This document shows positions 1 to 14,489 of a stretch of DNA of 64,000 bases, piece by piece. The notes beneath the pieces are model-generated. The model was not told the DNA's origin. It saw only the letters and a program-made list of their open reading frames with translations, and did not search any database. The DNA is taken from the NCBI RefSeq assembly GCF_004027225.2, contig NC_044278.2, forward strand, positions 80,302,923 to 80,366,922. The letters are read 5' to 3'. Within the stretch, counting starts at the first letter, position 1. Every line of letters starts with the position of its first letter. The stretch comes from Strigops habroptila (lineage: Eukaryota > Chordata > Aves > Psittaciformes > Psittacidae). The position numbers were made by a program, and so were the translations under genes.

Positions 1-2167
1 ACTGCACTCATATTCCCATTTAGGTTATAAGAATATTTGCTCTGTTGTTTCCTACAAAAAAAGGCAAGACAAAAAATGGCTAGTTTTATTTTCTCTCTTA
101 TTTAAGGATAACCTAAACTGACTCATTATACCCCTTACCCTCCCTTTTGTTAGAATTACAGGGCTGGGGCATCGCGCTGAAAATCAGCATTGGGTGTGCC
201 AGCTTATTTTTACCCTAGTTACTATAACATCGAAAATTACTAAAAAAAAAATTACACATAGGCTCATATGATGAGATATATGTATCTGATAGGGAAACAG
301 CTCAGAAATGGTTAATCATGGTTTTAATTTCCTCTTCTACCTGTGCCCAACTTGACTATTAAAAGCAGCTCGTAGAGGGGAGAGTTATGGGGGTGGCAGG
401 TGTGAGGTTTGCCTTAGAGATATTTTGTTGGTCTTGTGGGTTAAGAGGAAAATATGGGGAAAATGATTGAGCTGGGATGCTAAACAATAAGGGTCAGATA
501 ACGTGATGCTTCTTTACCCCCCTCTTTTTTAACCATTTCATTTAGAGCTCTTGCTCTCTGGTTTGAGGTAGGTTCTTGGACTGTTTCTCCTGTATGTTAC
601 CCTGCAAATATTTTAAGGTAAGAAAGATGGTCTATTTTGCTTGTTCCTGAGCTGATGATTGAGCTGGTTTCACCTGAAAATGTGTATCTTGTCCCATAGA
701 GTCTTTTGTTCCTCCAGAGTCTGAAATGTGTAGAGGACCATCTACAGTTATATGGTGTAGCTCCGGCTTTGCTGTGCTTTACCTCCTTTTCTTCTTCCGT
801 GGGGTAGCCTTGTCTTTTTTTGTCTTTTCTACAATTAGAGTAACTCTGGAGGGTGAAAAGTAGTAAGGAAAATGGTTGTTCAGATCACCACAGGAACAAG
901 AAAGGTCTGAAAGGGAGCAGTGGTCTTGGAGAGAAATGAGAGTTGTGCCTTTTCACAGCATCTCAACCTTCTTTTTTTCTGGGTATCTATTGGTCCTGTC
1001 TGTAGTTTTCTCAGAGCCCTACAGATCTTCCCCCATCCTCTCTTACCTTACCACCATGGGGTCCCACCAGCTTTCTAGAAAACTGCTTCTCCGCAAAAGT
1101 TGTCTGTACTTCCAAAAAGGTTTGAGTTAATTCTGGTCCTAAGCCAGAAGGGAAGAGATGGCTTTGGAGATAAGACAGCAAAAGGCTAACAAGCATCACA
1201 TTGGAGAGAGGTCAAGCTGACCAATAACTGCCCAGATTCTATGGTGGGCATCTGCAACCCCAAATTCCCTGTTGGATGGGGATTAATCCTTGAATTATAT
1301 TGACAGGAGGCATTGTGGGTGCTTGTGATAAGCACATGTAGAGGAGATCTTGTGGAGATTGTTGGAGTTCTCTGTAAACATAAAATTGAGTATTTCTTCA
1401 GTGACAGCACCAAGCAGTGTGCAGGATGACACTTAAGCTATGTAAGAAATAAGCCTGGGGAGTGAGGACTTCTGTAGAAGTAGCAGTGCAGCTACCTGTC
1501 ATATGATCATACTTTCAGAACAAAGGTGCTGTCTAAAATGAAGAAATTTATTGTGTAACTATTCTGACATAACAACATTTGCAATGGGTTGTTACACCGG
1601 CCTGATTATAGGCTCCTACAAATGCACTAGTGAATTTTCCTGTGCAAACAAGCCTTATAGAGGAAAGTGCAGAATCTTTTATTGTTCCCTGATGAAAAAG
1701 TGAAATGTAAAAAGAGCAGTGCACACAATCTTTCCTTTGAAAGGAAAAACAGCAGTTCTGAGTGTCCTTCTTCCTCTCAGGCAGACACAAAGGACTCGAA
1801 GGCAAGCCTGTTGTATGACTACTTTAGTGTTCTCTGCCCCTCATGTTAATTAATGCATAGCACTGAGGAGAAACTAAATCCTGCTTGTTTTACTCAAGCA
1901 AACGATCCCATTGACTTGAATTAAGCTACCTGCAGGATTAGAAATAGAAGGATTAAGACGTCGGTGTAGCAAATTCATTTCACTCTTTTTCAAATGCAAA
2001 TAGTCGTCTCTCGACTGTCAGCTTGATTGTCTGTTGGTTGTTCAGCGCAATGAGGCCCTGATTCTTCTCCCTGATTGTGTCTCCTAGGCTGCTCTGTACC
2101 ACAAACATACTCAAACTCCACAGAATAATTGGCAGGGCATTGGAATAATAGGTGCTCTAACAAATTT

Positions 2168-2200
2168 TTAAATATATGTATATATATTTATATATAAATC
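2168..2200 (+). repeat. AT-rich TATA/ATAT tract
   Basis: An imperfect run of TATATA and TTTATA units over about 30 bases. Confidence 0.7.
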
Positions 2201-5200
2201 TCAAAAAAGACAGGAAAACTTTCTCATTGGGAATTTGTTTCATTAATTAGTTGAATCCCTGAGCTTCCAGTTTGCAGTGTGGTTTTAGACCTAGTCTCCC
2301 TTTTATGTAGACAAGCTTTTGCTCACCTCTCTCCCCCACTGTGATACTGAGAAATACTGATACTTTATATGCAGCATGGGAAGTCTTGCATTATTCTACA
2401 ACTGATGCAACAATCTTGTGAAACCACTTTGCAGCTCTTTCATTAGAATGTCTTCGCTGAGTTAAATACATTACTCAGTTAACTCAACTGTAACCAAGAA
2501 CATATTTTGATCTGAAATGTCATTTTAATCTGTAACCTATCATTTTAACAGACTTTATAGTTATTTTGGGTGGGACAGCATTGGCAGTGTATTGTTGGTT
2601 TTTATTTAAATTATTTGAAAAATGCAGTACAAGAGTCTGTTACTATGTTTATCAGAAGTCTCCTAGTGTCTTGAAACTCTGCCAAATTATTCCTAACTGT
2701 ATGATGCATATCTTTTCTTTACCTTTACAGCAATGCTGAATCTTTCCTCAGCTCCTCTTCGATCATTTATTTGATCTGCCACTAAAACTAAGGTTTAGTT
2801 TCTACTAAAAAAAAAACCCACCAAAAACCCCAGAACCACAAAAACCTGAATTCCTCACTTGGCCAATGTTATAACTTAAAAAAAAAAATTCAAATTCATG
2901 TTATGTTTCACTGAAAATTACAGCAAAATGAAAACAGTGATATGCTATGGTGTTATATATCATACCACGGAGTCAAGTTCTAAACAGAAACAAAAAAAAA
3001 AAAAAAGAGGAAAACCAAGAAAAAATTCAACTTAGTAGAGCACAAATAAATTTTGAAGCTGTTTTTAAGAAAATATATGTATGTTGTCATTTAAAGTATC
3101 TCAAAATTGTATTTTTAAATAATATGCTCTATTTTAAGCACTTCTGGCTTTGTAGCTAGGATCACTGAATGAGTGACTGCTGCCTATATACTTCTGAGCT
3201 TAGAAATTATTTGAAAAATGGAGATCATTAGAAGCAGCATATTTTGTGTAACCCTCAGAAACTGAGAGGTGCTCCACAGAGTGTCTGGATGTCAGGCTTA
3301 CAGCTGTGTTTGCCTACTCAGATCCTCCAAAAGTCAGTACCCCTATGTATCTGCCATCTTACTCCTCTTACTGAAGAGTGAGAAGTCAAAAGTTGGCATG
3401 CTTGCCTGAATCAATACTTCAGGTCTTCTTTCTTGAAGCTTTAATGTTGTTGGTTGTTTTAATGTCTTGCCAGTACAACCTTCCTGGCTTTGGGTTTATC
3501 ATTGTGTTGTCTCAACTTGGCAGTAAGACTCCTCTGAAGGAATGGACACAATGCACCCCTTAAAAAATAGGAATCTAGGATGCCAAATCATCATCAAGTT
3601 TAATAAAATAATAGGAAAGAAACAATACATTGTCTGGCAGCTCTAACTTTGCAGCAAGGAGGACTGCGGAGTGGGACATTTTATGCCCGTGGGAGAGCAT
3701 TTGCTGCACCAAGGGAGGAAAACCAGGCAGTACTGGGGTTGTATTCAGCACAGTGTTGTCATGTGCATGGTCACATTTCCAGAAATACCACACAGCAATT
3801 TCTCTGTGCAGCAGGTGGAAGAGCTGATCTTATGTGGCTAATCATTATTTCCTTCCTTGTACATGGATGCTATCATGATTGTCAGGATTTACCAGCTGTG
3901 GGGAAAAAGAATGTCAAACACCTGGATCATTTTTTATTATGATTGTAATTTGTATAATGCATAATTTGTAATGGTATCTGTAATATTTGCAATTCAGAAC
4001 TCTTACTCCAGATTTGTTTCCTATCACGTAAAATAAGGCTATCAATCATAGTATTTATACACCACTTCTCTGGAAGAAAGTCTCGGGACTGTAATATTAT
4101 TAGCATTGGTAAGAATTTCTGTGACAGATAAATACGAATTTATATTGACAGCAGGAGTAGCGACCTGGAAGAATGGCTGAGGCTTTCACAGTTAAATTCT
4201 AAAATAAATTCCTCAATTCTTGTGTCTTTCTCTAACCTGCTAATGTTAACAACTATCAAAACTTTGGGGTTTTTTTTTAATGAATTATTATTTGTAATAT
4301 TATATATGGGTATTCTCCGTGCTTTTGTGCTTATTTTTTCTCGAAACAGCACACTGGTGCTTAATACAGACACCTGCTACTTTTAAGAAAAGAATAAAGG
4401 CTAGGTAATATTTACTACTTAAAAATTATATATGCTATAATTAACAACACATAAGCAAAAAGCTTCACGTGATACTCCCTAGAAATGATCTATATTTTAA
4501 AATAACTTCAAGTGGAAAATACAGAGACCATCTCATTTAACTTAACTGATTTGCAAATGGTCTTCAGGCAGTGTGTTACATCCTACACATTAAATTGGTC
4601 TTTTAAAATATTCATAGATCTAAATAAAGTATTTGAAATAATTTCCATTTTGAGTCTCAACATGAATATTAAAATCCCAAGGCAACTCAGAACTTTAAAC
4701 CATACTTTAAATTTACTGATGACTTCTTAAAACGATGGCAATGCTTGGAACTTAAAACACAACCAAACTGTTTAATAATCTGACCTATATCTTAGAGGAA
4801 AAATTATAGACAGATGGTTGGTTGGCTTATAGATTAATCCTATAAATGTCCTTCTTCTCCAGTTACAATCACAAAGAAATTCTGCGTCTGTCTTATTGCC
4901 TGCATTGAACTGAAAAAGGAAAATATTTATTGTATCTTATATAAGTTTTAGATTCAACCTGTCAGCTGAAAATGATGAGGAACCACAACATGGCTTCATC
5001 ACTCTCCAGTGAAAACAGGGAAGATGGGTGAAGCTACATGGACCAGTTATAGTACCAAATACAAGTACATGCAGACTATTTTTATAAGAATGTCTACTTC
5101 AACTACACAGTTCCACATAATCTCACAGCCCAAGAAGATTTTTAGTTCTATACAGAACATACCAGCTCATGTCCAAAACTAGTTTTGGCAGCCTCTGCAT

Positions 5201-8200
5201 GAAAATATTTTAAATTGGGCATTCAAATGCCTCGACCTTTTGCTGCAGGACAGAACGTAGACCACTGGCAGAAAGGCAGCTGCAAGTTTTGGAAAAGGTG
5301 CTGAAAATAATATAGCAATTATTTATGTGTGCCTTACCCACACACCATCACAATTCAAGGTGATTTTGTTGTGTAGACATCATGTCAGGAACTTCCCAGA
5401 AAAATCTACTGCAAAACATTTGTTTTGTTGCTAATGCTGGAAAACTTTGTAACAAACCCAGAGGGCAGATTCTGACAAACTAGATGAGATTAAGGTGACA
5501 ATTCATTTCCCCAAGAGATGGGATGGGCAGATGAGTTTATAGACTGCAATACCTTTCATGAAGATGGATAAGAACAAGATGTGGCAATTATCTATTTATT
5601 TAACTTAGAAAATATGCATATCCATGACTTCTGAAATTCATTTCAGATTTTTTGCAGTTTATACCATAGTTCTACAGCTATTTGTTGTGAGTCTAAAAGG
5701 TTAAACTCAACTTCAGCCTAGTGAATACACTATACTACTACAGTTTTGCTGTCTTCCACCTACTGTTATAGAAATGCTAAGAACAAGTAAAAAGATGAAT
5801 AGATACTTTTTATGAGCACACCTGGGTGCTGTTCTGGGTATTGCAATCCTGAGTTCAAAAATAGTATGCAGTATGGTGAGACAGTACCAGGTTTGGCACC
5901 CTTTGCTTAACCATCCTCCAATGCTATTCCAGTAGGTATTGAACCCTTTTCTTCCCCGCCACTAACCTTCAGGAGTCACCATGCCTACCTTAATTTCATT
6001 CCATTAAAAAACCATGCTGTTGGGCCCTATCACAGCCTTCCCATTATCTCAGACACTTTCAGTCACAGTTGAATGCATTTGGCAGTATAGATGTGGTCAG
6101 CCTTATAAACACAACATGGCAATGAAGGTCAAGGAGAGGGAAGGCAATAGAATTATAACTAACGACACTTCTCCTTTCTCTATAGTGGTTGCAGTATGGT
6201 CAGGCTCTGCTCCTCTCACACTTGTCATTTCCCACACCCCTCCAGCATTTCAGGGATAATTGTGCCTTCCCCTCAGCTGAGACTTCTAAAAATTGGAAAG
6301 TCTATCTCTTGCTTAATGCTATAATTTTGTCTCTGCAAGCAGGAAGCCTGCTGCTGTAAGAACAGATAGTTTTGAAGGGCAACCTGGTTGCAAACAAATC
6401 TCTTCTTAGACCAAGCCAGAAGTCCTTTTAGTCTTCCATCAAAGAAAAATGTTTGCCTATTTTGACCTTCCAGAAGTTAAATAGCCCAAGATGGATTCAA
6501 CAATTTACTTTTCAACAATTTATAATTCAGTGTTTTACTTTTTACCCAAAGATCTCATTCCTTACATTCTTACAGGTTTTTAATTAATTAGAATTTAGAA
6601 GGAGTCTTTCAAACATCTTAGAAATATTTTATAATATTTTTGAGTCTGAGTCTGAGTGTGAAAAAACTTCTTGATTTTTCATTGTATCAGAATTACACAT
6701 TCTGTTACCCTCATGCTTGTTACTTCAGTTTCACCTAAGATGCTTTGTAGGGTGGCCTCTAGTTGCAAGCTTCAATAAAGCACAGATGTAGCATGTACTT
6801 ATTTACTTATGTTCTAAACTTCAATGGACTGTCAGTGAAGTAATTGCTGACAAATGAGCTCAGTATATAGGGATGCAGGCATGCTCTCTCGGCTAATGTG
6901 GTCCACATTACATAGTCTCAAGTAGCAGGGAGTAATAGTGCTTGCAAATTATTCTTCTCACTCTGGCTGGGACAAGGAGTTTTGTGCCAATAGTGCCTTT
7001 CCAGAGAAAACCATTGATACTGCAATTTTTATTCATTTGTCTCCAGGATGCTTTCAGGAATCTCCAAGGGAATCATTAGCAGATTGCAGAAATCAGCTGT
7101 CACTTTAAAAGATCCTCCTTCCTCTTTTTCTCCTCTGTAGGGACCAATTCAATGATTTCCATTAAAGAAGATCAGCTTTTAGCTGCACTTCATACAACAT
7201 TCCCACTAAAAATAAATGAACAGAAATAACATTCATGAACATGTTACTGTTTGTTTCCTTTCCTTTTTTTTTCATTGGATCATGGGATGCCACATGAAGC
7301 AAGTGTTATTTTAATAACATGATTCAGCTTCTCTATAGAGAGTTGGCATCAGATTTTCAGAGATTTGAAACATAAAATGTAAATATGTATCATCTTATAT
7401 ATGCAATGTCTGCATTTCTGTATTATTGATCTCTTTCCCAGAGGAAGGTAAAAGTTATCCTGCTGCTAAGTCATTAATGAAGTTCTGCTATCTAATTAAC
7501 CAGGGGAAATAGCTACGGGAATGGTGTCTTGAGAAGCTACAAAGGTATATTCTGAAACATGCTCTATTCCTAAAATTTGGTGTTGGCATGAAATTCCCAA
7601 TTCAAGTGCAGGTCATTAACCAGCAAGGTAGTTCTGACCCAGTGTCAGGGTTAGATGGCTGTGATAGGGTGTAAGTCTTAAACCTTCTAGATGGGGGAGT
7701 GATAATCCTAAGAGGAGAGATGCAGGTTTGAATTCCCTGAGAGACTCCACAAATCTCCCACCTCAGCACTTCTACACTTTCTCACCTCAGCTGGCTACCT
7801 AAGAGCTGCCTCCCACTTGTTCTGCTTCTAACTGCTGATGCAGTGCTTATTTCAGGAGAATTATCGATGTTATTACTTAACTGCTGATGTTCCTAGACCA
7901 GCAGAAATATGCCCTGCACATGGAATAACAAAAAACACATAAGTTGAGGAGTGGTACTGAGTAATAGTATTCTTTTGTCTATTCAATCATAATTGCTATA
8001 GGAAATAATTGAGCTTTGTATTTTTGGATTCTAGTTCCTTGTAGCTAGGAGTTCTATAAATAAAAGGTAAAAGGAATTATTTCACAATATTTAGTACAAC
8101 AAATTGTTAGGTATTAAGAACCACTCCCATGCCTAATCAGAATAGAGAAAGGACACACATCAAACTGGATAGACACAAGTTTTGTAATTTGAGGCTTTCA

Positions 8201-10557
8201 CAGTTGAACAGTAACTTATGGAAAAAATTATGTATTAAAAAACCAAACAATTAATCAAAGTCTGTACTTTGCTCAGGTCCCTGAAGATAGGCCTATCTAC
8301 TCCTTTCACTCTAATCAGCTACTGAAGAACTTTCTCCTTGTGAGCTCCTTATTAAACTGTAGCCTTATTTACACTTTACAACACTTCTTGTAAATTAGAT
8401 CTAGGAATGGATGCTTGGTTTATTGAAATAGTTTTCAAGCATCTAGAAGGCACTCATCAACAGATGCTTTGCTCAGTCAAGCTTGCATCTCACAGCTCAA
8501 TGTTCACGATGTTTCATGAAGGATGTCTTATTAGAATGCATATTTGAATGTATGACATGTCCTCTAATTATAAGTACAGCAAAGCACGTGTGAACAAACT
8601 AATTTGTGGGCAGTAACTACTTGTTACTTCTGATTTATAGATGACTGAGACATTTAATTAGGAAACAAAAATGACATCTTATGATTTGAGTTGCCAGTAT
8701 CATAGACATTCATGAATAACAAGCCGTAAAATGTGGTAGTAACTTGGCTAACCTTGACTGATACACAATGTAAATTATGATACTTATAAATAAGCAACAG
8801 CAAAAATTACTCAGTTCATCTAAAATTTAATTGCTAAATGAGAGTTTAGATAAATCTCATCCTAATCAATAACAGTCAAGGATATTTTAACAAAATAAAA
8901 CCATTAGAAATAAAAAAGTTCTTTTGTTATGCAACAACAAATGTTTAACACACAGTCCTTTATATTAGAAATATCAACTCATTTCACAGTGTGATACTTG
9001 GATCATCAGGAGATGTTAATCTGGTATCAACATGGCACCTTTCTCCTAACAAACTTTGCAAAGCACATATCACACCAGAAATGTGTAAATCATTTCATGC
9101 CAAGTACACCCTAACCTGCTATGTCCCACCTCATAAAACATTTATAGAAATTATTCTGTGAGTACTGCATGAGAGAATTCAAAGAAATTCAGTCTGGATA
9201 GACAGAATTATTGCAAGTATCAATATAGTTTTATGCATACAGTCTTACAGTCTTTTACCTGCTGTAGTCTCCACAGGATCTAAAAAAATTCCACCTGCTT
9301 TGATCCAATTACAATAGCCAATCATGCCTCCTCTGCACTACATTCCAGTTAGAGTAACTCAATCTCTTATCAACAGAAAGTTTCATTTAGACTGTTAAAA
9401 AAACATAGAAAACATCATTAATTTTAAGGGAAATAAAATAATACAACTTTTAGAATACATTAACCATGAGTATTTGGTATTATTGAATGATTCCACAACA
9501 TATTGCCTTGTATTAACCAAAGCTAAAATTCCTCTTTCGAAACGGTAGAGGGGAGAATCAAAGGAAGGCTTACAATGATAGAAGGTGGCAACATGCCATT
9601 ATTCTTTTGTTGTCATTGGCGAGAACACAATCATGTGCCCTTTAAGCTTTGTTATTCAGTCTGCTGCTCATATGGATAACACAATCAACCACTTCTTTCA
9701 ATCAAAGGAATAGAAACAGTTGTCTGCATTGAGAGAGGTGCTATGACTAGACTGAATTTGTGAAATCCAGCTACTATGTGTCCCAGACTAACATGCAGTT
9801 CCAAGCTGCAGAGATGAAAATATTCTGTACTTTGCTGTACACTTATTGTCTTCTAGCACATCAAATTGCTTATGAATATGTTGAAAACAGTGGACCAATT
9901 TATTAAAATTTAGAGAGATAAAAGATTTATTCATTTTACTGCATGTTTTAAAAGATATCTGTAGTGTGGCAGAAATTTATTTCCTAGGCAATAGCTTTAA
10001 CTTATTAATATATTTTATTACCTACCTCACAAATATAGTGCACACATACTGCATTATTAATAGCAATAGTATTACTACAAATAGCAGTATACTTGATAAA
10101 TTCCATTTATTCAACTTTACAGATTTTTTTTTCTTTGTAATTTTCTAATCCTCAGTCCTATTTATGCCTGCTGGTTATTTCAAGAGAGATAAAAGCAAAT
10201 GCACTTGTAAATTCTAGGAAATGTTTTAGTATTCTTTGCCCCTTTTTTAACTCATCTGATTATTTTTAAAAAATAGTAACATCTGAGCAATTGATGACTG
10301 CCGGTGTAAATTACTGTTGACTTTTAAAAGGCAGCTAGAAATAGTTTCAGGCAGTGGCGTGGTCTTGGTGAGTCTGTGTTTTTACTATCTCTTCTAAATT
10401 GATTACTATATTATAACAAGAAAAGGGGATTAGGGCTAGATTCAGAGAAATGACTTTGGTGCAGCAAAGCACCATTAAGTAGACTCAGAGCTCCATGCAG
10501 AGTGTATGAAGAGCTGCCTGAATTTAGAGCAGTGAATAGGCTATCCTAAAGAAAGCT

Positions 10558-10577
10558 TTTTAAAATATATTTTAAAA
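10558..10577. repeat. 20-bp perfect AT palindrome
   Basis: TTTTAAAATATATTTTAAAA is fully self-complementary. Confidence 0.85.
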
Positions 10578-12483
10578 TACCACTTTATTTGTGCATGAAA
10601 TCCTATTCATCTACATGGGATTCACAGTCCAGATTTTTATGCTACTAGTGTGTGTCTCCACTCTATTAGCCTTGCAGATGAAGCCTTTCCCTATGATGTA
10701 GAAGACCCTTGTTTCCTTCCCTTGCGTGCCTGAGATCACACATGCTTTGTATGACAATGTCTAATATTTAAGCACCTTGATTTACTGAAATTACTCAGGG
10801 TGCCAGAGGTATGATGGGTACTAAAGCAGCCAGTGAGAAGATCTAGGTGTTTCTGGACAGCAGCCTAGGCACTGAATAAGTAACTAGCCTGGAACAGGAG
10901 TGAAAAGACACTCATATAAATAAACATCCACAAGAGATCTCTTTCACACCGCAGATTACATAATTATAGCCAATAAGGACCTACACTATCTGACCCTTCT
11001 TATGAAGTAGGCAACTAACTAGTCAGGTTTTACTCTTAAAATATGCCAATGAAATTCCTCTTTTTCATAAGAACTTAACAATTGATACAGTTTCCTTCAT
11101 ATAGGTCTTTGATTAAAAAACAACACAAATCCCTCCACATCATCTCAGATGAAAACCCCAATCACCGGATTACTGAGTTGTCTGAGGTATCTTGTATACC
11201 TCCATTTCACATTTTTGACTGCAATGTATCCTAGTTTCCAGAAGAATGGAGCCACCACTCCCCAGACAAACTAAGATACTCTGATAGTATGAAGGTGTTC
11301 TTATGAAAGGCAGTCTGTGCAACTGAATCATCTGAGGCTGCAGAAGATATGAACTCAGGCTTGCAATGTCTTTCTTATGTGTTGCAGTGATGAGGCTATG
11401 GTGAAAGAAGAAAAAAGGCACTGTTGTTCCCATAATGTTTTTTGAGAATTAAAATACTTTGTGAACACATCAGTGCAATTTAAACAGGTTAACTCTGACT
11501 AAAATGCTTGGATGATTAGGTCCCTCTAAGGGATCTCTTACATAGATTTTGGCTACCTCACTGTCTGGTACCTCGATTAAATAGTTAGAGAGCTCAAAGA
11601 CAGAGATGTCTCATAAGTTCTAGACAGCATGATCTCTAAAGAGCTCTTGGATCCTCTCTTGAGCTTAAATTTCACCTGATTACTGTTCAGAGATGAGCAA
11701 GTCATGGGACAATACACAGTCCCAATTGTCCTTGGCACTGATTATTACTTAAAAGTACTATATCTATACACATAATATTTATGTTTACAATTAGAATAAT
11801 TTCCTTGTAGAGAAACAAATTTATTTTCTCTTCAGGCCTTTCACAAAAAGCAGTGGCAGAAAGTTCATAAAGAACAAAAAAAAAACACCCCAACCAAAAA
11901 ACCAACAGTCAGTGTACCATCATTCTCTGTACATGGCATATTCTAAAAATCAGAAGAGTCACTCATCTGTCAAATGCTGAAATTCTGCTTCAGAGACTTC
12001 ACTAATGAAAGTAGTCCGTAGATTATTTGTCAGTTTTCTTGTTTTATTTTACTGGTTTCAATTTATTGGCAAGCATCAGACAACACAAAAAAATATTAAT
12101 AGCTATACACAGAAGTTAGGTATTAAAAAATTGTTGTGCAATATGATCCTACTTATGATGTCATTATTTCAGCAAAGGTCTTGTTCATTTAAAAATCTGC
12201 CATCAGTAATTTAGCTAAGACAAGTTTACACAGAAAATCAGTGGGTCAAAACAGATTTCATGTATGCCATTCAATCATAGTTGCAAATGCAAATATTTTA
12301 TACAATCACAATTCAGTATTGTTGCATTTGGATTAACTATTAATACAAAATAAAGAAATAGTTCATTATTTTGATAAGCCAATCTTTATATATCTTTATA
12401 AACCAAAAGCCTTAGTAAAAGCAAAACCAAAATATAGTCCACCTCACTGAATCCTCGTCTAGACTACACTTTGTTTGAATATT

Positions 12484-12715
12484 ATAGAATCATAAAATCA
12501 TAGAAAAGTTTCGGTTGGAAGAGACCTTAAAGATCATGTAGTTCCAAATCCCCTGCCATGGGCAGGGACACCTTGCACTAGACCAGGTTGCTCAAAGCCC
12601 CATCCAACCTGGCCTTGAACACTGCCAGGGATGGGGCAGCCACAGCTTCTCTGGGTAACTTGTTCCAGTGCCTCACCACCCTCACAGCGAAGAATTTCTT
12701 CCAAATATCCAACAC
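12484..12715 (-). mobile_element. CR1 LINE 3' end fragment
   Basis: It begins with the reverse-complemented octamer tail (ATAGAATCATAAAATCATAG) and continues through TTGGAAGAGACCTTAAAGAT, CCCCTGCCATGGGCAGGGAC, AACACTGCCAGGGATGGGGC and CCTCACAGCGAAGAATTTCT. About 230 bases remain. Open frames on both strands here are by-products of the repeat. Confidence 0.96.
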
Positions 12716-14489
12716 ATTGTCTAGTATATCTCCCAATATTAAGGCAGTGAAAGCATTTCTGAAGAGGGTTCAGTACAATTTCCCAGAGCCTTGTCTCAAC
12801 ATTTATAATCAAGATGAATTATGTAAATACAGTCTCTGCTCTAATTAAGAGAATGCTAATACCTCATACTTGCCTTAAAACAATTTCAATCATTCGTGTG
12901 CAGAGCACCTTCATATTTATGTCATTGTATACAGAGCTAATCATACTCATACTAAATATTTTACACTCCTCAGGCTCTTGTGTGACTCAGAGTGGAGTAA
13001 TCTAATTCTTCCAGGAAGAAATCTCACTAGAACATCAGCTCAAGGAGTAAAAATGCAGAGGCCTCACATTTAAATACATGAGGGTATTCGTAAGACCAGG
13101 CTTTTAATTTCAGAAATAAATGAAAATCTAGCTTAATTTTAAGTCTGTTCATCTGAGATCATAGGCACTCAATCGTCTTCTGTAAAAGCTCATCTATAGT
13201 ACAGACCCACTTTCATTCCTTTAATGACAGCTGGGTAACTTCATAGGTCGTTCATGCCCTCTCACTAAAGAGTTTTGCCTTACAACTTTATGTGTTATGG
13301 ACTTAAGGCTGATATTTTCAACACTTTGCTAAATGTGTCTAGTCTAGTAAGAATGTCCACTACCTCTACAGTGCAATAGATCTCAATCCCTAGGCATTTT
13401 TCCAGTTAATCTTAAATTTCATTAATTTGCTTAGGGTTGATAAATAACTCTAGATTTCAATCAGTTCAGGTATTTAGAGATACCAAATTCCTCCATTTTG
13501 ATTACTGCATAAGCCACATATATGAAAATATAAATACATTCATGCCTAGAAATTGTACAGATTTATAAATTATATGAGTAATTACCTAAATATACAGATA
13601 TTTACTTAGTTATACAAATACATTTTTAAGGGGAATGGTTTAGAACTTTATATAGGGGTGGGCCCTGGAACTGACCTCAAGCAACTGCTTAATTCTTTCC
13701 TGTGTCCCAAGAAATGGTCAGCTAAGCCTAATTAAACTCACTACATCTCTGAGATGAGATGTAGTGAGATTAATTATTATAACAATGTAGTCTAAAAAGG
13801 GAGTGGCCCCACTATCCTGGAGACAGAAAGTAATAATATTCACAGCAGTATTCCAGAAGCAACACCAGTTAAGCAGCCTGAGGATCAAGCAAACACGGTA
13901 CCCATCAACTGGAAATAAACAGGGATTTGAATTTCTGACAAACGAGAGGCTACCTTTCTTGGCTGCTGAAGAAGGGCTGTCCAAGACTAAAAGACTTCAT
14001 AGTTTTGGAGAATAGACAGCTGAAGCTTATGGTAATCATCAGATGATAAAAGCAGAGATGGACCATCCATTGTTAAACACATCCACTGTTAAATAAGAAA
14101 ATAGGTGCAAAGAGAAGAGGCGGTACATCTGACTAAAAGCCTGAGCACAGGAAGACACCTTTCTCCAGCTGTGGATATCATCCATCTAACATGATTGTCT
14201 TAAAAATTAAAGAACAGATAAAATACAATTTTAAGTCGTGTTTGGTTTGTAACCGGGAAACCTTCATAGAAAAATTAAGGCTAAGCCAGCTTTCTCCATC
14301 TTATACTTCTACACTTGATTTTTTTCTACCACTGTGTAAAACCTCTCACTTGTCATTATATAATTCAAACATAACTATTTCAGTCTGTCTGACTCCTGTC
14401 AGTCAACATCACTTTGAATTCAAACCACACCATCCTTAGTGCTTGTAGACAGATTTATACAAATGCAGTAAATATCCTCTTTGTCTTTG
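12716..14489. other. Intergenic DNA, no gene seen
   Basis: AT-rich spacer between a young CR1 tail and the ancient remnant. It contains the strong hairpin at 13737-13768. Open frames are under 90 codons and unconvincing. Confidence 0.6.
13737..13768. repeat. Perfect 13-bp inverted repeat (hairpin)
   Basis: CTCACTACATCTC (13737-13749) and GAGATGTAGTGAG (13756-13768) pair exactly around a 6-base loop TGAGAT. Confidence 0.9.

Larger units (their letters stand above)
1..12483. other. Intergenic DNA, no gene seen
   Basis: Twelve and a half kilobases of AT-rich DNA in which I recognise no coding exon, RNA gene or mobile element. Local features are A tracts (241-250, 2806-2815, 2878-2888, 2991-3005), an AT-rich run at 2168-2200 and a 20-bp palindrome at 10558-10577. 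The longest open frame has 97 codons and no motif. Regulatory elements may be present but cannot be identified without a cross-species alignment. Confidence 0.55.

Noticed and set aside
12534..12848. Open frames on both strands near 12.6 kb
   Set aside because: They overlap a CR1 tail fragment and do not follow its coding frame.
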